This document shows positions 1 to 7,458 of a DNA stretch of 64,000 bases, one piece after another. The stretch lies in NCBI GenBank assembly GCA_035293765.1, contig DATGMF010000060.1, positions 124,001 to 188,000 of the forward strand. Direction: 5' to 3'. Every line of letters begins with the position of its first letter. Positions within the stretch are counted from its first letter, which is position 1. The notes below the pieces were generated by a model. The model was not told the origin of the DNA. It did not search any database and was given only the letters and a program-made list of their open reading frames with translations. Origin of the DNA: DASRHT01 sp035293765. GTDB lineage: Bacteria > Chloroflexota > Ktedonobacteria > Ktedonobacterales > Ktedonobacteraceae. A program made the translations under genes and the position numbers.

Positions 1-916
1 CAAAGAAGATTGGCAAAAAGAGCACAGCATTGACGCGATCAATCTGGCGCACATGAGCAGTGAAGGCCACATTACGGGGTAGAATGACGCCTGCCAGAAA
101 CGCACCGAAGACGGGATGGATGCCGATACTGTTGGTGGTATAGGCGGCTGCCAGCAGCACTATAAGGCTCACCGCCATCTGTAGCGTCTCTGATGAAATG
201 GACCGAACGACATAGCCTAACAATGGGCGCACCACCATGAGCATACCGACGGCGAAAAGAAGCGACAGGCCGATGATAAGGAGGACCGAGATGGTTCCTT
301 GCGCGTGGGCAACCACAACGACATAGGCCAGCAGGCACCAGGCGATGACATCATCAATGGAAGCGCAGGTCAGCGCCAGCATGCCAACGCCAGTTCCAAG
401 CATCTTCTTCTCCGCCAGGAGCCGCGCCAGCACAGGGAATGCAGTGATGGACATGGCAGTCCCGACAAGCAGTATAAAAGAAAAGAAGGTTGCCGAGCTT
501 CCTTTCAAAGAAGGATAGAGGAAAGCTCCCAGGATACTTCCCATGACCAGCGGCAGCAGAATGCCACTTAACGAGACAATAATGGCATGCCGACTTTGAC
601 GCAGCATCAAGTGGGTATCAAGTCGAGCTCCCAATGAGAACATATACAGCGCCAGGCCGATATCACCGAGCGTTTGCAATGATGCACGTTCAGGGAAGAA
701 TTGAGATGCAAGGTTCGGCGGCAACGGTGGAGGCAATGGAAACAATTGCAGTTCAAGGTGAGGCCAGAAAAGCCCGAGCAGGGATGGCCCGAGAACCAGA
801 CCCGCCAGTATTTCCCCGATGACCCACTGCTGACCTATACGTTTGCTTAAAGAACCGAACAGTTGAACAACGAGCAAGATGACAATGAGTTGAAGCAAAA
901 GCTGGCTTGTAAGCAT
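1..916 (-). CDS. Cation/proton antiporter, CPA2 family (partial, runs off left edge)
   Basis: An open frame reads from an ATG at 916 to the window edge (about 305 codons) with no stop, so the C-terminus lies outside. The protein is very hydrophobic with about nine membrane segments in the visible part. It contains the stretch TAMSITAFPVLARLL and, further on, ASIDDVIAW; the paired acidic residues correspond to the ion-binding position of sodium(potassium)/proton exchangers. This family exchanges monovalent cations for protons across the cytoplasmic membrane. It lies 63 bp downstream of the XRE/NB-ARC gene on the same strand and may share its transcript. No link to the biosynthetic genes is evident. 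Ion specificity and any C-terminal RCK/TrkA domain cannot be judged from this part. Confidence 0.85.
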   Translation of the reverse strand, partial: MLTSQLLLQLIVILLVVQLFGSLSKRIGQQWVIGEILAGLVLGPSLLGLFWPHLELQLFPLPPPLPPNLASQFFPERASLQTLGDIGLALYMFSLGARLDTHLMLRQSRHAIIVSLSGILLPLVMGSILGAFLYPSLKGSSATFFSFILLVGTAMSITAFPVLARLLAEKKMLGTGVGMLALTCASIDDVIAWCLLAYVVVVAHAQGTISVLLIIGLSLLFAVGMLMVVRPLLGYVVRSISSETLQMAVSLIVLLAAAYTTNSIGIHPVFGAFLAGVILPRNVAFTAHVRQIDRVNAVLFLPIFF

Positions 917-979
917 TGTATCCCCTTTCGCGGAATTTGCTCTTCTGGCAAAAACTGATTATTTTTGCATGCTGGCTAA

Positions 980-2602
980 TCAGGCTGTTTTTAGTACAGC
1001 TAATTGCTGTGAGCGACTCAAGAGCCTGCAATTGCTCAAATGACCCACGATATTGTAGGGAATCTCTGCCTCCGTATGGCCTCCACGGTGCTGAAGGTAG
1101 TAAGCGGTCTCGTAGAGCAAACGGTCTACTTCTTTAGTAACAACCTCGTAGCGTTCGCTCATTTGTATGGCTACCAATGCCTGTGGCAGCAAGCGTTCGC
1201 AACGTAACCAGGAGCCGGACTCCGCATGAGGAAAAACCGCGTTCACTACCTGTATTGTTCGCTCCACCCATAAGCGCCGTTCTGCATCCGCTAGCGATTC
1301 CTGGATCACGACCTGCACCAGTTGATGAACAGAAAATACCCTCTCTGTCAATTGGCGTTGTAACAGGGAGTAAGTTCCAAGTGCTGCCAGGGCCTCATCA
1401 AGCGAGAACAGGTCCTTCTCCGGCGAAACTGATTGCGCCGCCAGATAGGCCGCCCCTTCAATGAAGAGCTCTTCAGGGATAGCATCAGGATACAGGAAAG
1501 CACAGAGATAGAGCAGGTTAACCGCCGCCGGGTGCTCCAGCTTGAGGCGTTGAATAGCCAGCATAAATGTTGTCGTCACCGAGCGTGAATGACTCCCTCC
1601 AGATGTTCCACGCCGGTTCAATAACTGCATTTGCTGTTGTCGATAACGTTGCAAATAGTCAGATACGCTACATCCTGTTTCATCGATATATGCTCCTACC
1701 TGATCAAGGGCAAGCGGGAGTCCGCCCATAAGCAGTACCAGTTCCTGGGCAGCGGCGTACTCCACCGGCTCGGTCGTTGCAAATTGTTGCATTTGCGCCT
1801 CTACTGCCTGTGGCGGCAATATTTTAGCTCGTCGGAGTAATAACAGCGCGCCCTCATCGCCCGACATAGGCAGTACCTCCAGCGTTGGCGCAATCGTTCC
1901 CAACGTCTGGCGATGCGTCGTGATTAAATGAGCGCCTTGTAGCGTTGGCGGCAGAAATTGCTGTAATAGCTCCAGATCCTTGACATCATCCCAGATCAGT
2001 AGCCACTGACTACGGAAGACTAGCCAGCGGTGTACGGCTTCCACAATCCGTTGTGGGTCAGCCCCCTGTCGTTCAGGAAGGTGGAGTTGCTCGGCGATCA
2101 GCCGGAAGGAGCTGATGATGGTCTCGGCGCTCTCAGCCCCGATCCAGAAAATCGCTTGATACTCCAATGCATGACGGTAGGCGTATTCTGCCGCAAGTTG
2201 TGTTTTGCCAACGCCGCCCAGGCCGCGCAAAGCGTAAGAGCGAGTCGCCCTGGTGAGCTGGCCCTGGTGGGGATAAAGATGAGTATATACTGTTTTCAGG
2301 ACGTCCTCTCGTCCGGTGAAGAGGAGATTACGCTGACACGGCACATACCAATAGGGAGCGGGGGCCGTCAGGCTTGCCTCAAATAACAGGCGCGTTTCCT
2401 GATCATTCAAATGGAGCGCCTTAGCAAGTTCTAGCACCATACATTTCGCATGCGGCAGGCATTCGCCCCGCTCCCAGGTACCAATCGTATTAACGTGTTT
2501 CCCCAGCAGTTCCGCCAGCTTCTGCTGCCTGATCTTTTGACGTTTGCGAAAAGCTTTCACGAGATCTCCAAAAGGAAGGCCCTCTAAAGATAGATACTCC
2601 AT
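980..2602 (-). CDS. XRE-family HTH / NB-ARC (STAND) regulator, apparently truncated in its TPR region
   Basis: A 540-residue protein. Residues about 10-70 form a helix-turn-helix of the Cro/C1 (XRE) type. An NB-ARC ATPase follows, with the Walker A motif GLGGVGKTQ near residues 127-135, a Walker B-like LLIWDD and the GLPLAL motif. Relatives usually continue into a long array of tetratricopeptide repeats. Here the frame stops about 20 residues after what looks like the start of the first repeat (YLQHRGGHTEAE), so the sensory repeat domain is missing. The start is supported by GGGGGAG about 8 bp upstream of the ATG. STAND proteins of this layout are signal-dependent transcription regulators; whether this shortened form still responds to a ligand is unknown. 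It lies 112 bp downstream of the Os1348 peptide gene on the same strand. Confidence 0.8.
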   Translation of the reverse strand: MEYLSLEGLPFGDLVKAFRKRQKIRQQKLAELLGKHVNTIGTWERGECLPHAKCMVLELAKALHLNDQETRLLFEASLTAPAPYWYVPCQRNLLFTGREDVLKTVYTHLYPHQGQLTRATRSYALRGLGGVGKTQLAAEYAYRHALEYQAIFWIGAESAETIISSFRLIAEQLHLPERQGADPQRIVEAVHRWLVFRSQWLLIWDDVKDLELLQQFLPPTLQGAHLITTHRQTLGTIAPTLEVLPMSGDEGALLLLRRAKILPPQAVEAQMQQFATTEPVEYAAAQELVLLMGGLPLALDQVGAYIDETGCSVSDYLQRYRQQQMQLLNRRGTSGGSHSRSVTTTFMLAIQRLKLEHPAAVNLLYLCAFLYPDAIPEELFIEGAAYLAAQSVSPEKDLFSLDEALAALGTYSLLQRQLTERVFSVHQLVQVVIQESLADAERRLWVERTIQVVNAVFPHAESGSWLRCERLLPQALVAIQMSERYEVVTKEVDRLLYETAYYLQHRGGHTEAEIPYNIVGHLSNCRLLSRSQQLAVLKTA

Positions 2603-2714
2603 TGTTCTATACTCCCCCTGTTTACTTTAAACAACTTCTTTGTAATGTTTCTCCTATCGTCCAGGTACTACTGCACAGCGGTGACACCTCATCATCAGAT
2701 AGGACCTGTCGCAT

Positions 2715-2933
2715 TTATGGATACTCTTCCTCTGGCGCTAACTCGCTGAATACACGCTCACAAAATAAAGGAAAAGGTAGCGGAGCAAATGCTTTGAATG
2801 TTGCAAGCTCCTCTGCCGTCAGTTGAAACCCATGTGATTCAAGTGCCGCCTGCGGGTCCTGCTGTAGCTCTTGCTGGAATGTCGGACTGATGGAAGCAAG
2901 ACCCAGAATTCGATTGATCATTTTCCACGACAT
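2715..2933 (-). CDS. Os1348/Nif11-like small peptide (copy 1)
   Basis: A 72-residue protein with an N-terminal helical part starting MSWKMINRILGLA, then a Q/L-rich stretch FQQELQQDP, a conserved AALESHGFQLTAEE segment and an acidic tail. This layout matches the Os1348/NHLP-clan and Nif11-like small proteins, some of which act as leader peptides of ribosomal peptides; many have no known role. A second copy (52640-52843) begins MSWQTVNQMLGLA and keeps the same order of blocks. An AGAAGGAA ribosome binding site precedes the ATG by about 9 bp. It lies 24 bp downstream of an unrecognised 57-residue peptide gene. It has one cysteine and no clear double-Gly cleavage site, so a precursor role is not shown. 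Confidence 0.65.
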   Translation of the reverse strand: MSWKMINRILGLASISPTFQQELQQDPQAALESHGFQLTAEELATFKAFAPLPFPLFCERVFSELAPEEEYP

Positions 2934-2957
2934 GGCCGTTTGTTCCTTCTAGAATGA

Positions 2958-3131
2958 TTACAATGATGCCAGCCCTAAAGCCTGGGGCCAGGGAGGATCG
3001 CCGTATTGGCAAGTCAGTTGGCACGCCGACACCAGTAGAGCACTACCTGATGCTACATATGTGCAATCACTGTAGACCGGATGACTGGTGGTCTGCTCGT
3101 CGCTTCTGGTAGAAAAATAAGCTTCAGACAT
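2958..3131 (-). CDS. Unrecognised 57-residue Cys-containing peptide
   Basis: A small gene chosen for its very good translation signal: GAGGTG lies 6 bp before the ATG at 3131. An upstream in-frame start at 3179 has no comparable site. The product starts MSEAYFSTRSDEQTT, is rich in Ser and Thr, and carries three cysteines (residues 23, 37 and 41) in its second half, with a PPWP motif after the last. There is no signal peptide or clear membrane helix. It precedes the Os1348-type gene by 24 bp and follows the asparagine synthetase gene on the same strand after 309 bp. I do not recognise the family. A ribosomal-peptide precursor is possible, but no modifying enzyme or peptidase lies beside it. 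Confidence 0.5.
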   Translation of the reverse strand: MSEAYFSTRSDEQTTSHPVYSDCTYVASGSALLVSACQLTCQYGDPPWPQALGLASL

Positions 3132-3440
3132 GACCTTCACCTCACAAGTAAGCATTGGCCCCGTGCCTATTTCAGGCAATTGACCTTACGCAATTACGTT
3201 GTACGCATTACTTCGTTCTGTCTGATAGCAGCATACGGCACGCCCACTTTGTATTCACTCTGCACTTCACTCTGCACTTTGTTATGCAGAGAAACTCTCT
3301 GAGCCGAAGCCAACCCATCAAGATCAGGCTTATTTTGACACTTTTCAATACACCCGACCTTTTGCACAGGGCATAGCTCGCCCCATCTTTTATACTGAAG
3401 CGCAAGGGGAGACAGGGGAGGGATGAGCACAGGCGTCTCT
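3132..3440. other. Intergenic stretch with a 12-bp tandem repeat
   Basis: No credible gene was seen in these 309 bases. They hold a perfect tandem duplication of TTCACTCTGCAC at 3254-3265 and 3266-3277. The stretch is the likely promoter region for the small peptide and Os1348 genes, because it is too long for simple read-through from the asparagine synthetase gene. No convincing -35/-10 pair was picked out. Confidence 0.45.
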
Positions 3441-5333
3441 TCACCTCACTACACCAAACAATTCTATCCATCGATCAAAGACAAACAGGCGAAACAGCGC
3501 CTGTCCATGTTCTTGCCCTTTTTCACGCAATTGCCACATTTGTTGCGTCAGGCGTCTCACATCGGCACGTTCGATATAGTCCCAGAGGGGTCGATCTTGC
3601 TTGAGCCACATTTCTAATGCTGGACGCAGTGGGCCACACAGCCAGGCATCTTGCGGCACCTCAAAGCCCAGTTTTGAGCGACGATGCAGGATCTTCTCTG
3701 GCAGCGTATGACGCAGGCCAAGACGGAGCGGCCACTTGGTCCAGCCGCAGTGATAGAGGGTTTGGGACGTCAATGACAAACAGAGCTCGATTAATTCGTG
3801 ATCCAGAAACGGGTAGCGACCTTCAACTGAGAAAGCCATTGAGTTGCGGTCATCCCATTTGAGTAAGCGTGGCAGAAATACCGTGCGGATCTGCTCCAGG
3901 CGCCATTCTGCTTCGTCCAGAGCCAGCAGTTGTTGTAACACGCCGGGCCTCTCCACATCCAGCGTGTTACGCAGGCGCACTAGAGATGCCGGTTTCCGAC
4001 GAAGCAGGTATCGCCTGAACATGGGAGGGATTTGCGCGAGCAGCAAAGGGTTGCCATCCCTCATAGCCGACCCCATGATATGCTGTATGAATGGGCAAAA
4101 GTGCCCATGCCGGGCTAATCTGCGCAGATACAGCAAGTAGGATTGCCAATATCCAGAGAGAATCTCATCTCCCCCCTGCCCATTTAAGGTCACCGTGACA
4201 TCACTTTTTTGGGTCAGGCGCGCGATACAATACCCTGCATACATCGAGAGACTGCCAACGGGTTCATCATGGCAATATAGGAATTGATCCATCTCTTGCA
4301 GGAAGGTCATCGGGTCAGGAGTCACATAATGGGGCACGGCGTGAATATGGTTCACCACGGCATCAACATAGTCTCGTTCATCGGTCGGATAACCAGGAGT
4401 CGTTGAAGTGAAGGTATGGAAGGGAGCATCCTGCCGTTTTTTTAATCCATCAACCAGGACGGCAATGGCGGTGGAGTCCATGCCGCCACTTAACGCGCAG
4501 CCGACCGGAACGTCACTGCGCAAATGCAAGGCCACACTCTCACGCAACTTCCTGGCAAAGAGTCTCCCTGCCGTCTCCGCGTCGGTGATCGTCGCCTCGA
4601 TCCGTTCAGGATACCAATAGCGCTGAGGAGTGGAGGGAAAAAGTGTATTGAAGGAGACCGTGAGCCAACAACCTGCAGGAACAACCTGAACATCACGGAA
4701 AAAGCTTCGTTCCGGCTGTTCATATCCCGTCTGAAGATACTCCGCAGCCGCCATCTTATTCATTATCGGGGTAAAGCCTGGCAAAGAGAGCAACTGTTTG
4801 ATCTCCGAAACCACCGCGATCAGACCCGCTCGCCGCCACACGTAGAGGGGCTTAATCCCTAGCCGGTCGCGACAGAGGATGACCCGGCTGCGCTCCATGT
4901 CAACGAGCACCAATGCCCACATGCCACGGAAACGGGCAAAGCTGCTCGTTCCCCACTCGGCATAGGCGGCCAGGATCACTTCCGTATCCGAGTTTGATCG
5001 AAAGCTATGACCGGATGCCTCTAGCTCGTGTCGCAATTCCAGGAAGTTATAGACCTCCCCGTTATAGACGAGCCAGTATTTGCCCTGATAGCCCATCGGC
5101 ATATGGCCGGCCTGGCTCACATCCAGGATAGACAGACGGCGAGCGCCCAGAGCAAGACGCCATTGGGGCTCATCTACCGAACAGGGTTGCCACGCTCCCG
5201 GGGGAGTTGGTGAGAGCAAGATCATTCCGGCGTCGTCTGGTCCGCGGTGATGAACTGCTTCTGTCATCCTTGCGACAGTTCCAGGAGGTAACTCTACCCA
5301 CAGCTCCCTGAACAGGGCCGTGATTCCACACAT
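3441..5333 (-). CDS. Glutamine-hydrolysing asparagine synthetase homologue (AsnB-like)
   Basis: A 630-residue protein. The start at 5333 is fixed by chemistry: this ATG puts Cys at position 2 (MCGIT), the nucleophile of the class II glutaminase domain once Met is removed. GGGAG lies 7 bp upstream. The N-terminal half carries typical glutaminase motifs (HHRGPDD, YNGEVYN, SNSDTEV). The C-terminal half carries the ATP-pyrophosphatase loop SGGMDSTA and a YPFLDH segment. The enzyme should transfer glutamine nitrogen to an adenylated carboxylate. In peptide gene clusters such enzymes supply asparagine or amidate a precursor or product. It diverges from FAAL1 across a 283-bp region that carries an 18-bp inverted repeat also found at the other divergent promoter, which ties it to the cluster. 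Confidence 0.88.
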   Translation of the reverse strand: MCGITALFRELWVELPPGTVARMTEAVHHRGPDDAGMILLSPTPPGAWQPCSVDEPQWRLALGARRLSILDVSQAGHMPMGYQGKYWLVYNGEVYNFLELRHELEASGHSFRSNSDTEVILAAYAEWGTSSFARFRGMWALVLVDMERSRVILCRDRLGIKPLYVWRRAGLIAVVSEIKQLLSLPGFTPIMNKMAAAEYLQTGYEQPERSFFRDVQVVPAGCWLTVSFNTLFPSTPQRYWYPERIEATITDAETAGRLFARKLRESVALHLRSDVPVGCALSGGMDSTAIAVLVDGLKKRQDAPFHTFTSTTPGYPTDERDYVDAVVNHIHAVPHYVTPDPMTFLQEMDQFLYCHDEPVGSLSMYAGYCIARLTQKSDVTVTLNGQGGDEILSGYWQSYLLYLRRLARHGHFCPFIQHIMGSAMRDGNPLLLAQIPPMFRRYLLRRKPASLVRLRNTLDVERPGVLQQLLALDEAEWRLEQIRTVFLPRLLKWDDRNSMAFSVEGRYPFLDHELIELCLSLTSQTLYHCGWTKWPLRLGLRHTLPEKILHRRSKLGFEVPQDAWLCGPLRPALEMWLKQDRPLWDYIERADVRRLTQQMWQLREKGQEHGQALFRLFVFDRWIELFGVVR

Positions 5334-5489
5334 CGCGGTTCTCCCTTTCCACTTTGTTCCATTTGCTTCTTCATCCGTCAGAAGGAGGATAGCCCGGGCT
5401 AGCATGGGGCCGTTTCTGATTGTACACCTGCTCAATGAATACCGTCAAATGCGTCTGAGCATCTGTGGAGGTCTGATACGCTTGCTGAA

Positions 5490-5507
5490 ATGTATCTTTG
5501 GATACAT
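5490..5507. promoter_or_regulatory. Candidate operator: inverted repeat shared by both divergent promoters (site 1)
   Basis: A perfect 7-bp inverted repeat with a 4-bp centre, ATGTATC-TTTG-GATACAT, followed by GTAA. It lies between the divergent asparagine synthetase and FAAL1 genes, 110 bp before the FAAL1 start. A near-copy with the same 7-4-7 layout and the same GATACATGTAA half lies at 42527-42544 between FAAL2 and NRPS3. That it is a regulator binding site is inferred. Confidence 0.5.
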
Positions 5508-5616
5508 GTAAATCCCCTTAGCCAATGCTAGACTGTGAAAGGAAAGAGAAACATGCCCTTACTACAAAACATACACCTGCGAACTTTTTGTTCTGACCAA
5601 GAGAGGGGATGCATTA

Positions 5617-7371
5617 ATGAAGATCGATATTTCCTACCCCCTGGTGAAGACGTCAACATTTGTTGATATCCTTACTAAGCGCGCGCAACGGCAGCCTGAG
5701 CAAATAGCGTACACCTTCTTGAACTTTGGAAAAGAAGCCGACGCCAGCCTGACCTATAAGGATCTGCACCGGCAGGCCCGATCAATAGCCATCAAGCTCC
5801 AGAGCCTGGGATACCAGGGAAAACCGGCTCTGCTGCTCTATCCATCAGGGTTAGAATACATCGCAGCATTTTTCGGCTGTTTGTACGCTGGCGCCATCGC
5901 TGTCCCTATTTACCCTCCTGATTCTGATCGGCTGCTTCCGCGTATTCAGGCCATCATCAACGACACGCAGGCAACGGTTGCTCTTACTACCGCAAAGACT
6001 CAGGACGACATATTGCGCAGGTTTATGCATCTTCCTGAATTGCAGCGTCTACACTGGATTACCACCGATGATATTCCTGTTTCCTTAAACCAGCACTGGC
6101 AGAAGCCAGAGTTGACTGAGGATAGTCTGGCCTTTCTCCAATACACTTCCGGGTCTACATCTACTCCTAAGGGGGTGATGGTTAGTCACGGCAATCTATT
6201 GCACAACTCAGAGGCGAACCGCATACAGATGGGGCTGGACGAGAAGGATCGAGGAGTTTCCTGGTTGCCAATATTTCATGATCTGGGGCTCATCATAGGA
6301 ATTCTACAACCGCTTTATACTGGCTACCACACTGTCCTGATGGCTCCTACAGCTTTTATTCAGCGTCCACTACGCTGGTTACAAGCAATGGCAGATTATA
6401 AGGCAACCGTGAGCTATGCCCCCAATTTTGCCTACGATCTCTGTATACGCAGAACCAGTCCTGAAGATCGAGCAAAGCTGGATCTGAGCCACTGGCAGGT
6501 GGCGCTGAATGGCGCGGAGCCGGTTCGTAGTGAGACGTTGAGGGAGTTCGTAGCCACCTTCGAGCCATCCGGCTTCCATCCTGACACCTTTATGCCCGCC
6601 TATGGCCTTGCGGAAGCAACCGCTATGGTCAGTGGAAAGCAACGTCGCGCCCCATTCATCGTGAAACATGTCAATAAAACATTGCTGGAGCAACACTACG
6701 TAGTAGATACCACACCAGACGATCAGAATGCCCAGTTAGTAGTAAGCTGCGGAAAAGTGGTAGCCGGTCAGCAAGTCATCATCGTTCATCCCGAATCCCT
6801 GACACGATGTCAGCCTGAAGAGATTGGCGAGATATGGGTAGCAGGCGGGAGCATTGCTCAGGGCTATTTTGGCAAAGCCGAAGAGACCAGCAACACTTTC
6901 CACGCTTACCTGCCTGATAGCGGTGAAGGCCCCTTCCTGCGTACAGGCGACCTGGGTTTTATGCAGAATGGCGAAGTCTTCATTACAGGTCGCCTCAAGG
7001 ATCTCATCATTATCAAAGGACGCAACCACTATCCTCAGGATATCGAGTATGTGGTCGAGCAGAGCTCGCCAATTATCCGTGCTGGCTGTAGTGTCGCATT
7101 TTCCATTGATGCCGCCCATGAAGAGCGGCTGGTGGTAGTAGCCGAAGTAAGAATCCCGCAAAATGGCCTGACGCCAGGAGAGATAGTACAAAAAATTGAC
7201 GAAACGACCAAAGCCATCCGCAGAAATGTAGCGGAGACGCACGAGATTACTGTTCATCAGGTAGTGCTTGTGAAGGTAGGCGAAGTGCCAAAAACGTCGA
7301 GCGGCAAATTGCAGCGACGCGCATGCCGCACGCGCTACCTGGCGGGTAGTCTGAAAGAGTGGAATCAATAG
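5617..7371 (+). CDS. Fatty acyl-AMP ligase FAAL1 (loads the PKS1 N-terminal ACP)
   Basis: A 584-residue adenylate-forming enzyme of the FAAL group. It shows LLLYPSGLEYIAAFFGCLYAG, cut here only as a landmark near residues 68-88, the AMP-binding loop YTSGSTSTPKGV, PAYGLAEAT, RTGDLG and the C-terminal lysine region TSSGKLQRR. FAALs activate a fatty acid with ATP and pass the acyl-adenylate to a carrier protein rather than to CoA. The next gene, 87 bp downstream, begins with an ACP, so the likely role is to prime PKS1 with a fatty acyl starter. AGAGAGGGG lies about 8 bp before the ATG. It is the first gene of the long rightward operon. A second FAAL lies at 40538-42307. Chain-length preference cannot be read from the sequence. 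Confidence 0.93.
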   Translation: MKIDISYPLVKTSTFVDILTKRAQRQPEQIAYTFLNFGKEADASLTYKDLHRQARSIAIKLQSLGYQGKPALLLYPSGLEYIAAFFGCLYAGAIAVPIYPPDSDRLLPRIQAIINDTQATVALTTAKTQDDILRRFMHLPELQRLHWITTDDIPVSLNQHWQKPELTEDSLAFLQYTSGSTSTPKGVMVSHGNLLHNSEANRIQMGLDEKDRGVSWLPIFHDLGLIIGILQPLYTGYHTVLMAPTAFIQRPLRWLQAMADYKATVSYAPNFAYDLCIRRTSPEDRAKLDLSHWQVALNGAEPVRSETLREFVATFEPSGFHPDTFMPAYGLAEATAMVSGKQRRAPFIVKHVNKTLLEQHYVVDTTPDDQNAQLVVSCGKVVAGQQVIIVHPESLTRCQPEEIGEIWVAGGSIAQGYFGKAEETSNTFHAYLPDSGEGPFLRTGDLGFMQNGEVFITGRLKDLIIIKGRNHYPQDIEYVVEQSSPIIRAGCSVAFSIDAAHEERLVVVAEVRIPQNGLTPGEIVQKIDETTKAIRRNVAETHEITVHQVVLVKVGEVPKTSSGKLQRRACRTRYLAGSLKEWNQ

Positions 7372-7458
7372 CTCCCTATAGCCATACACCCTGGAGCAAA
7401 GCGCCCGACCAATCTCAGCGATGCCGAGCAAGGTGTATACATACAGGTTGGAGAACAC

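Noticed and set aside
2715..5333. A lasso-peptide locus, suggested by a small peptide next to an asparagine synthetase homologue
   Set aside because: No B-type leader peptidase or PqqD-like element lies nearby, the synthetase keeps a complete glutaminase half with Cys2, and the peptide lacks a clear leader/core layout.
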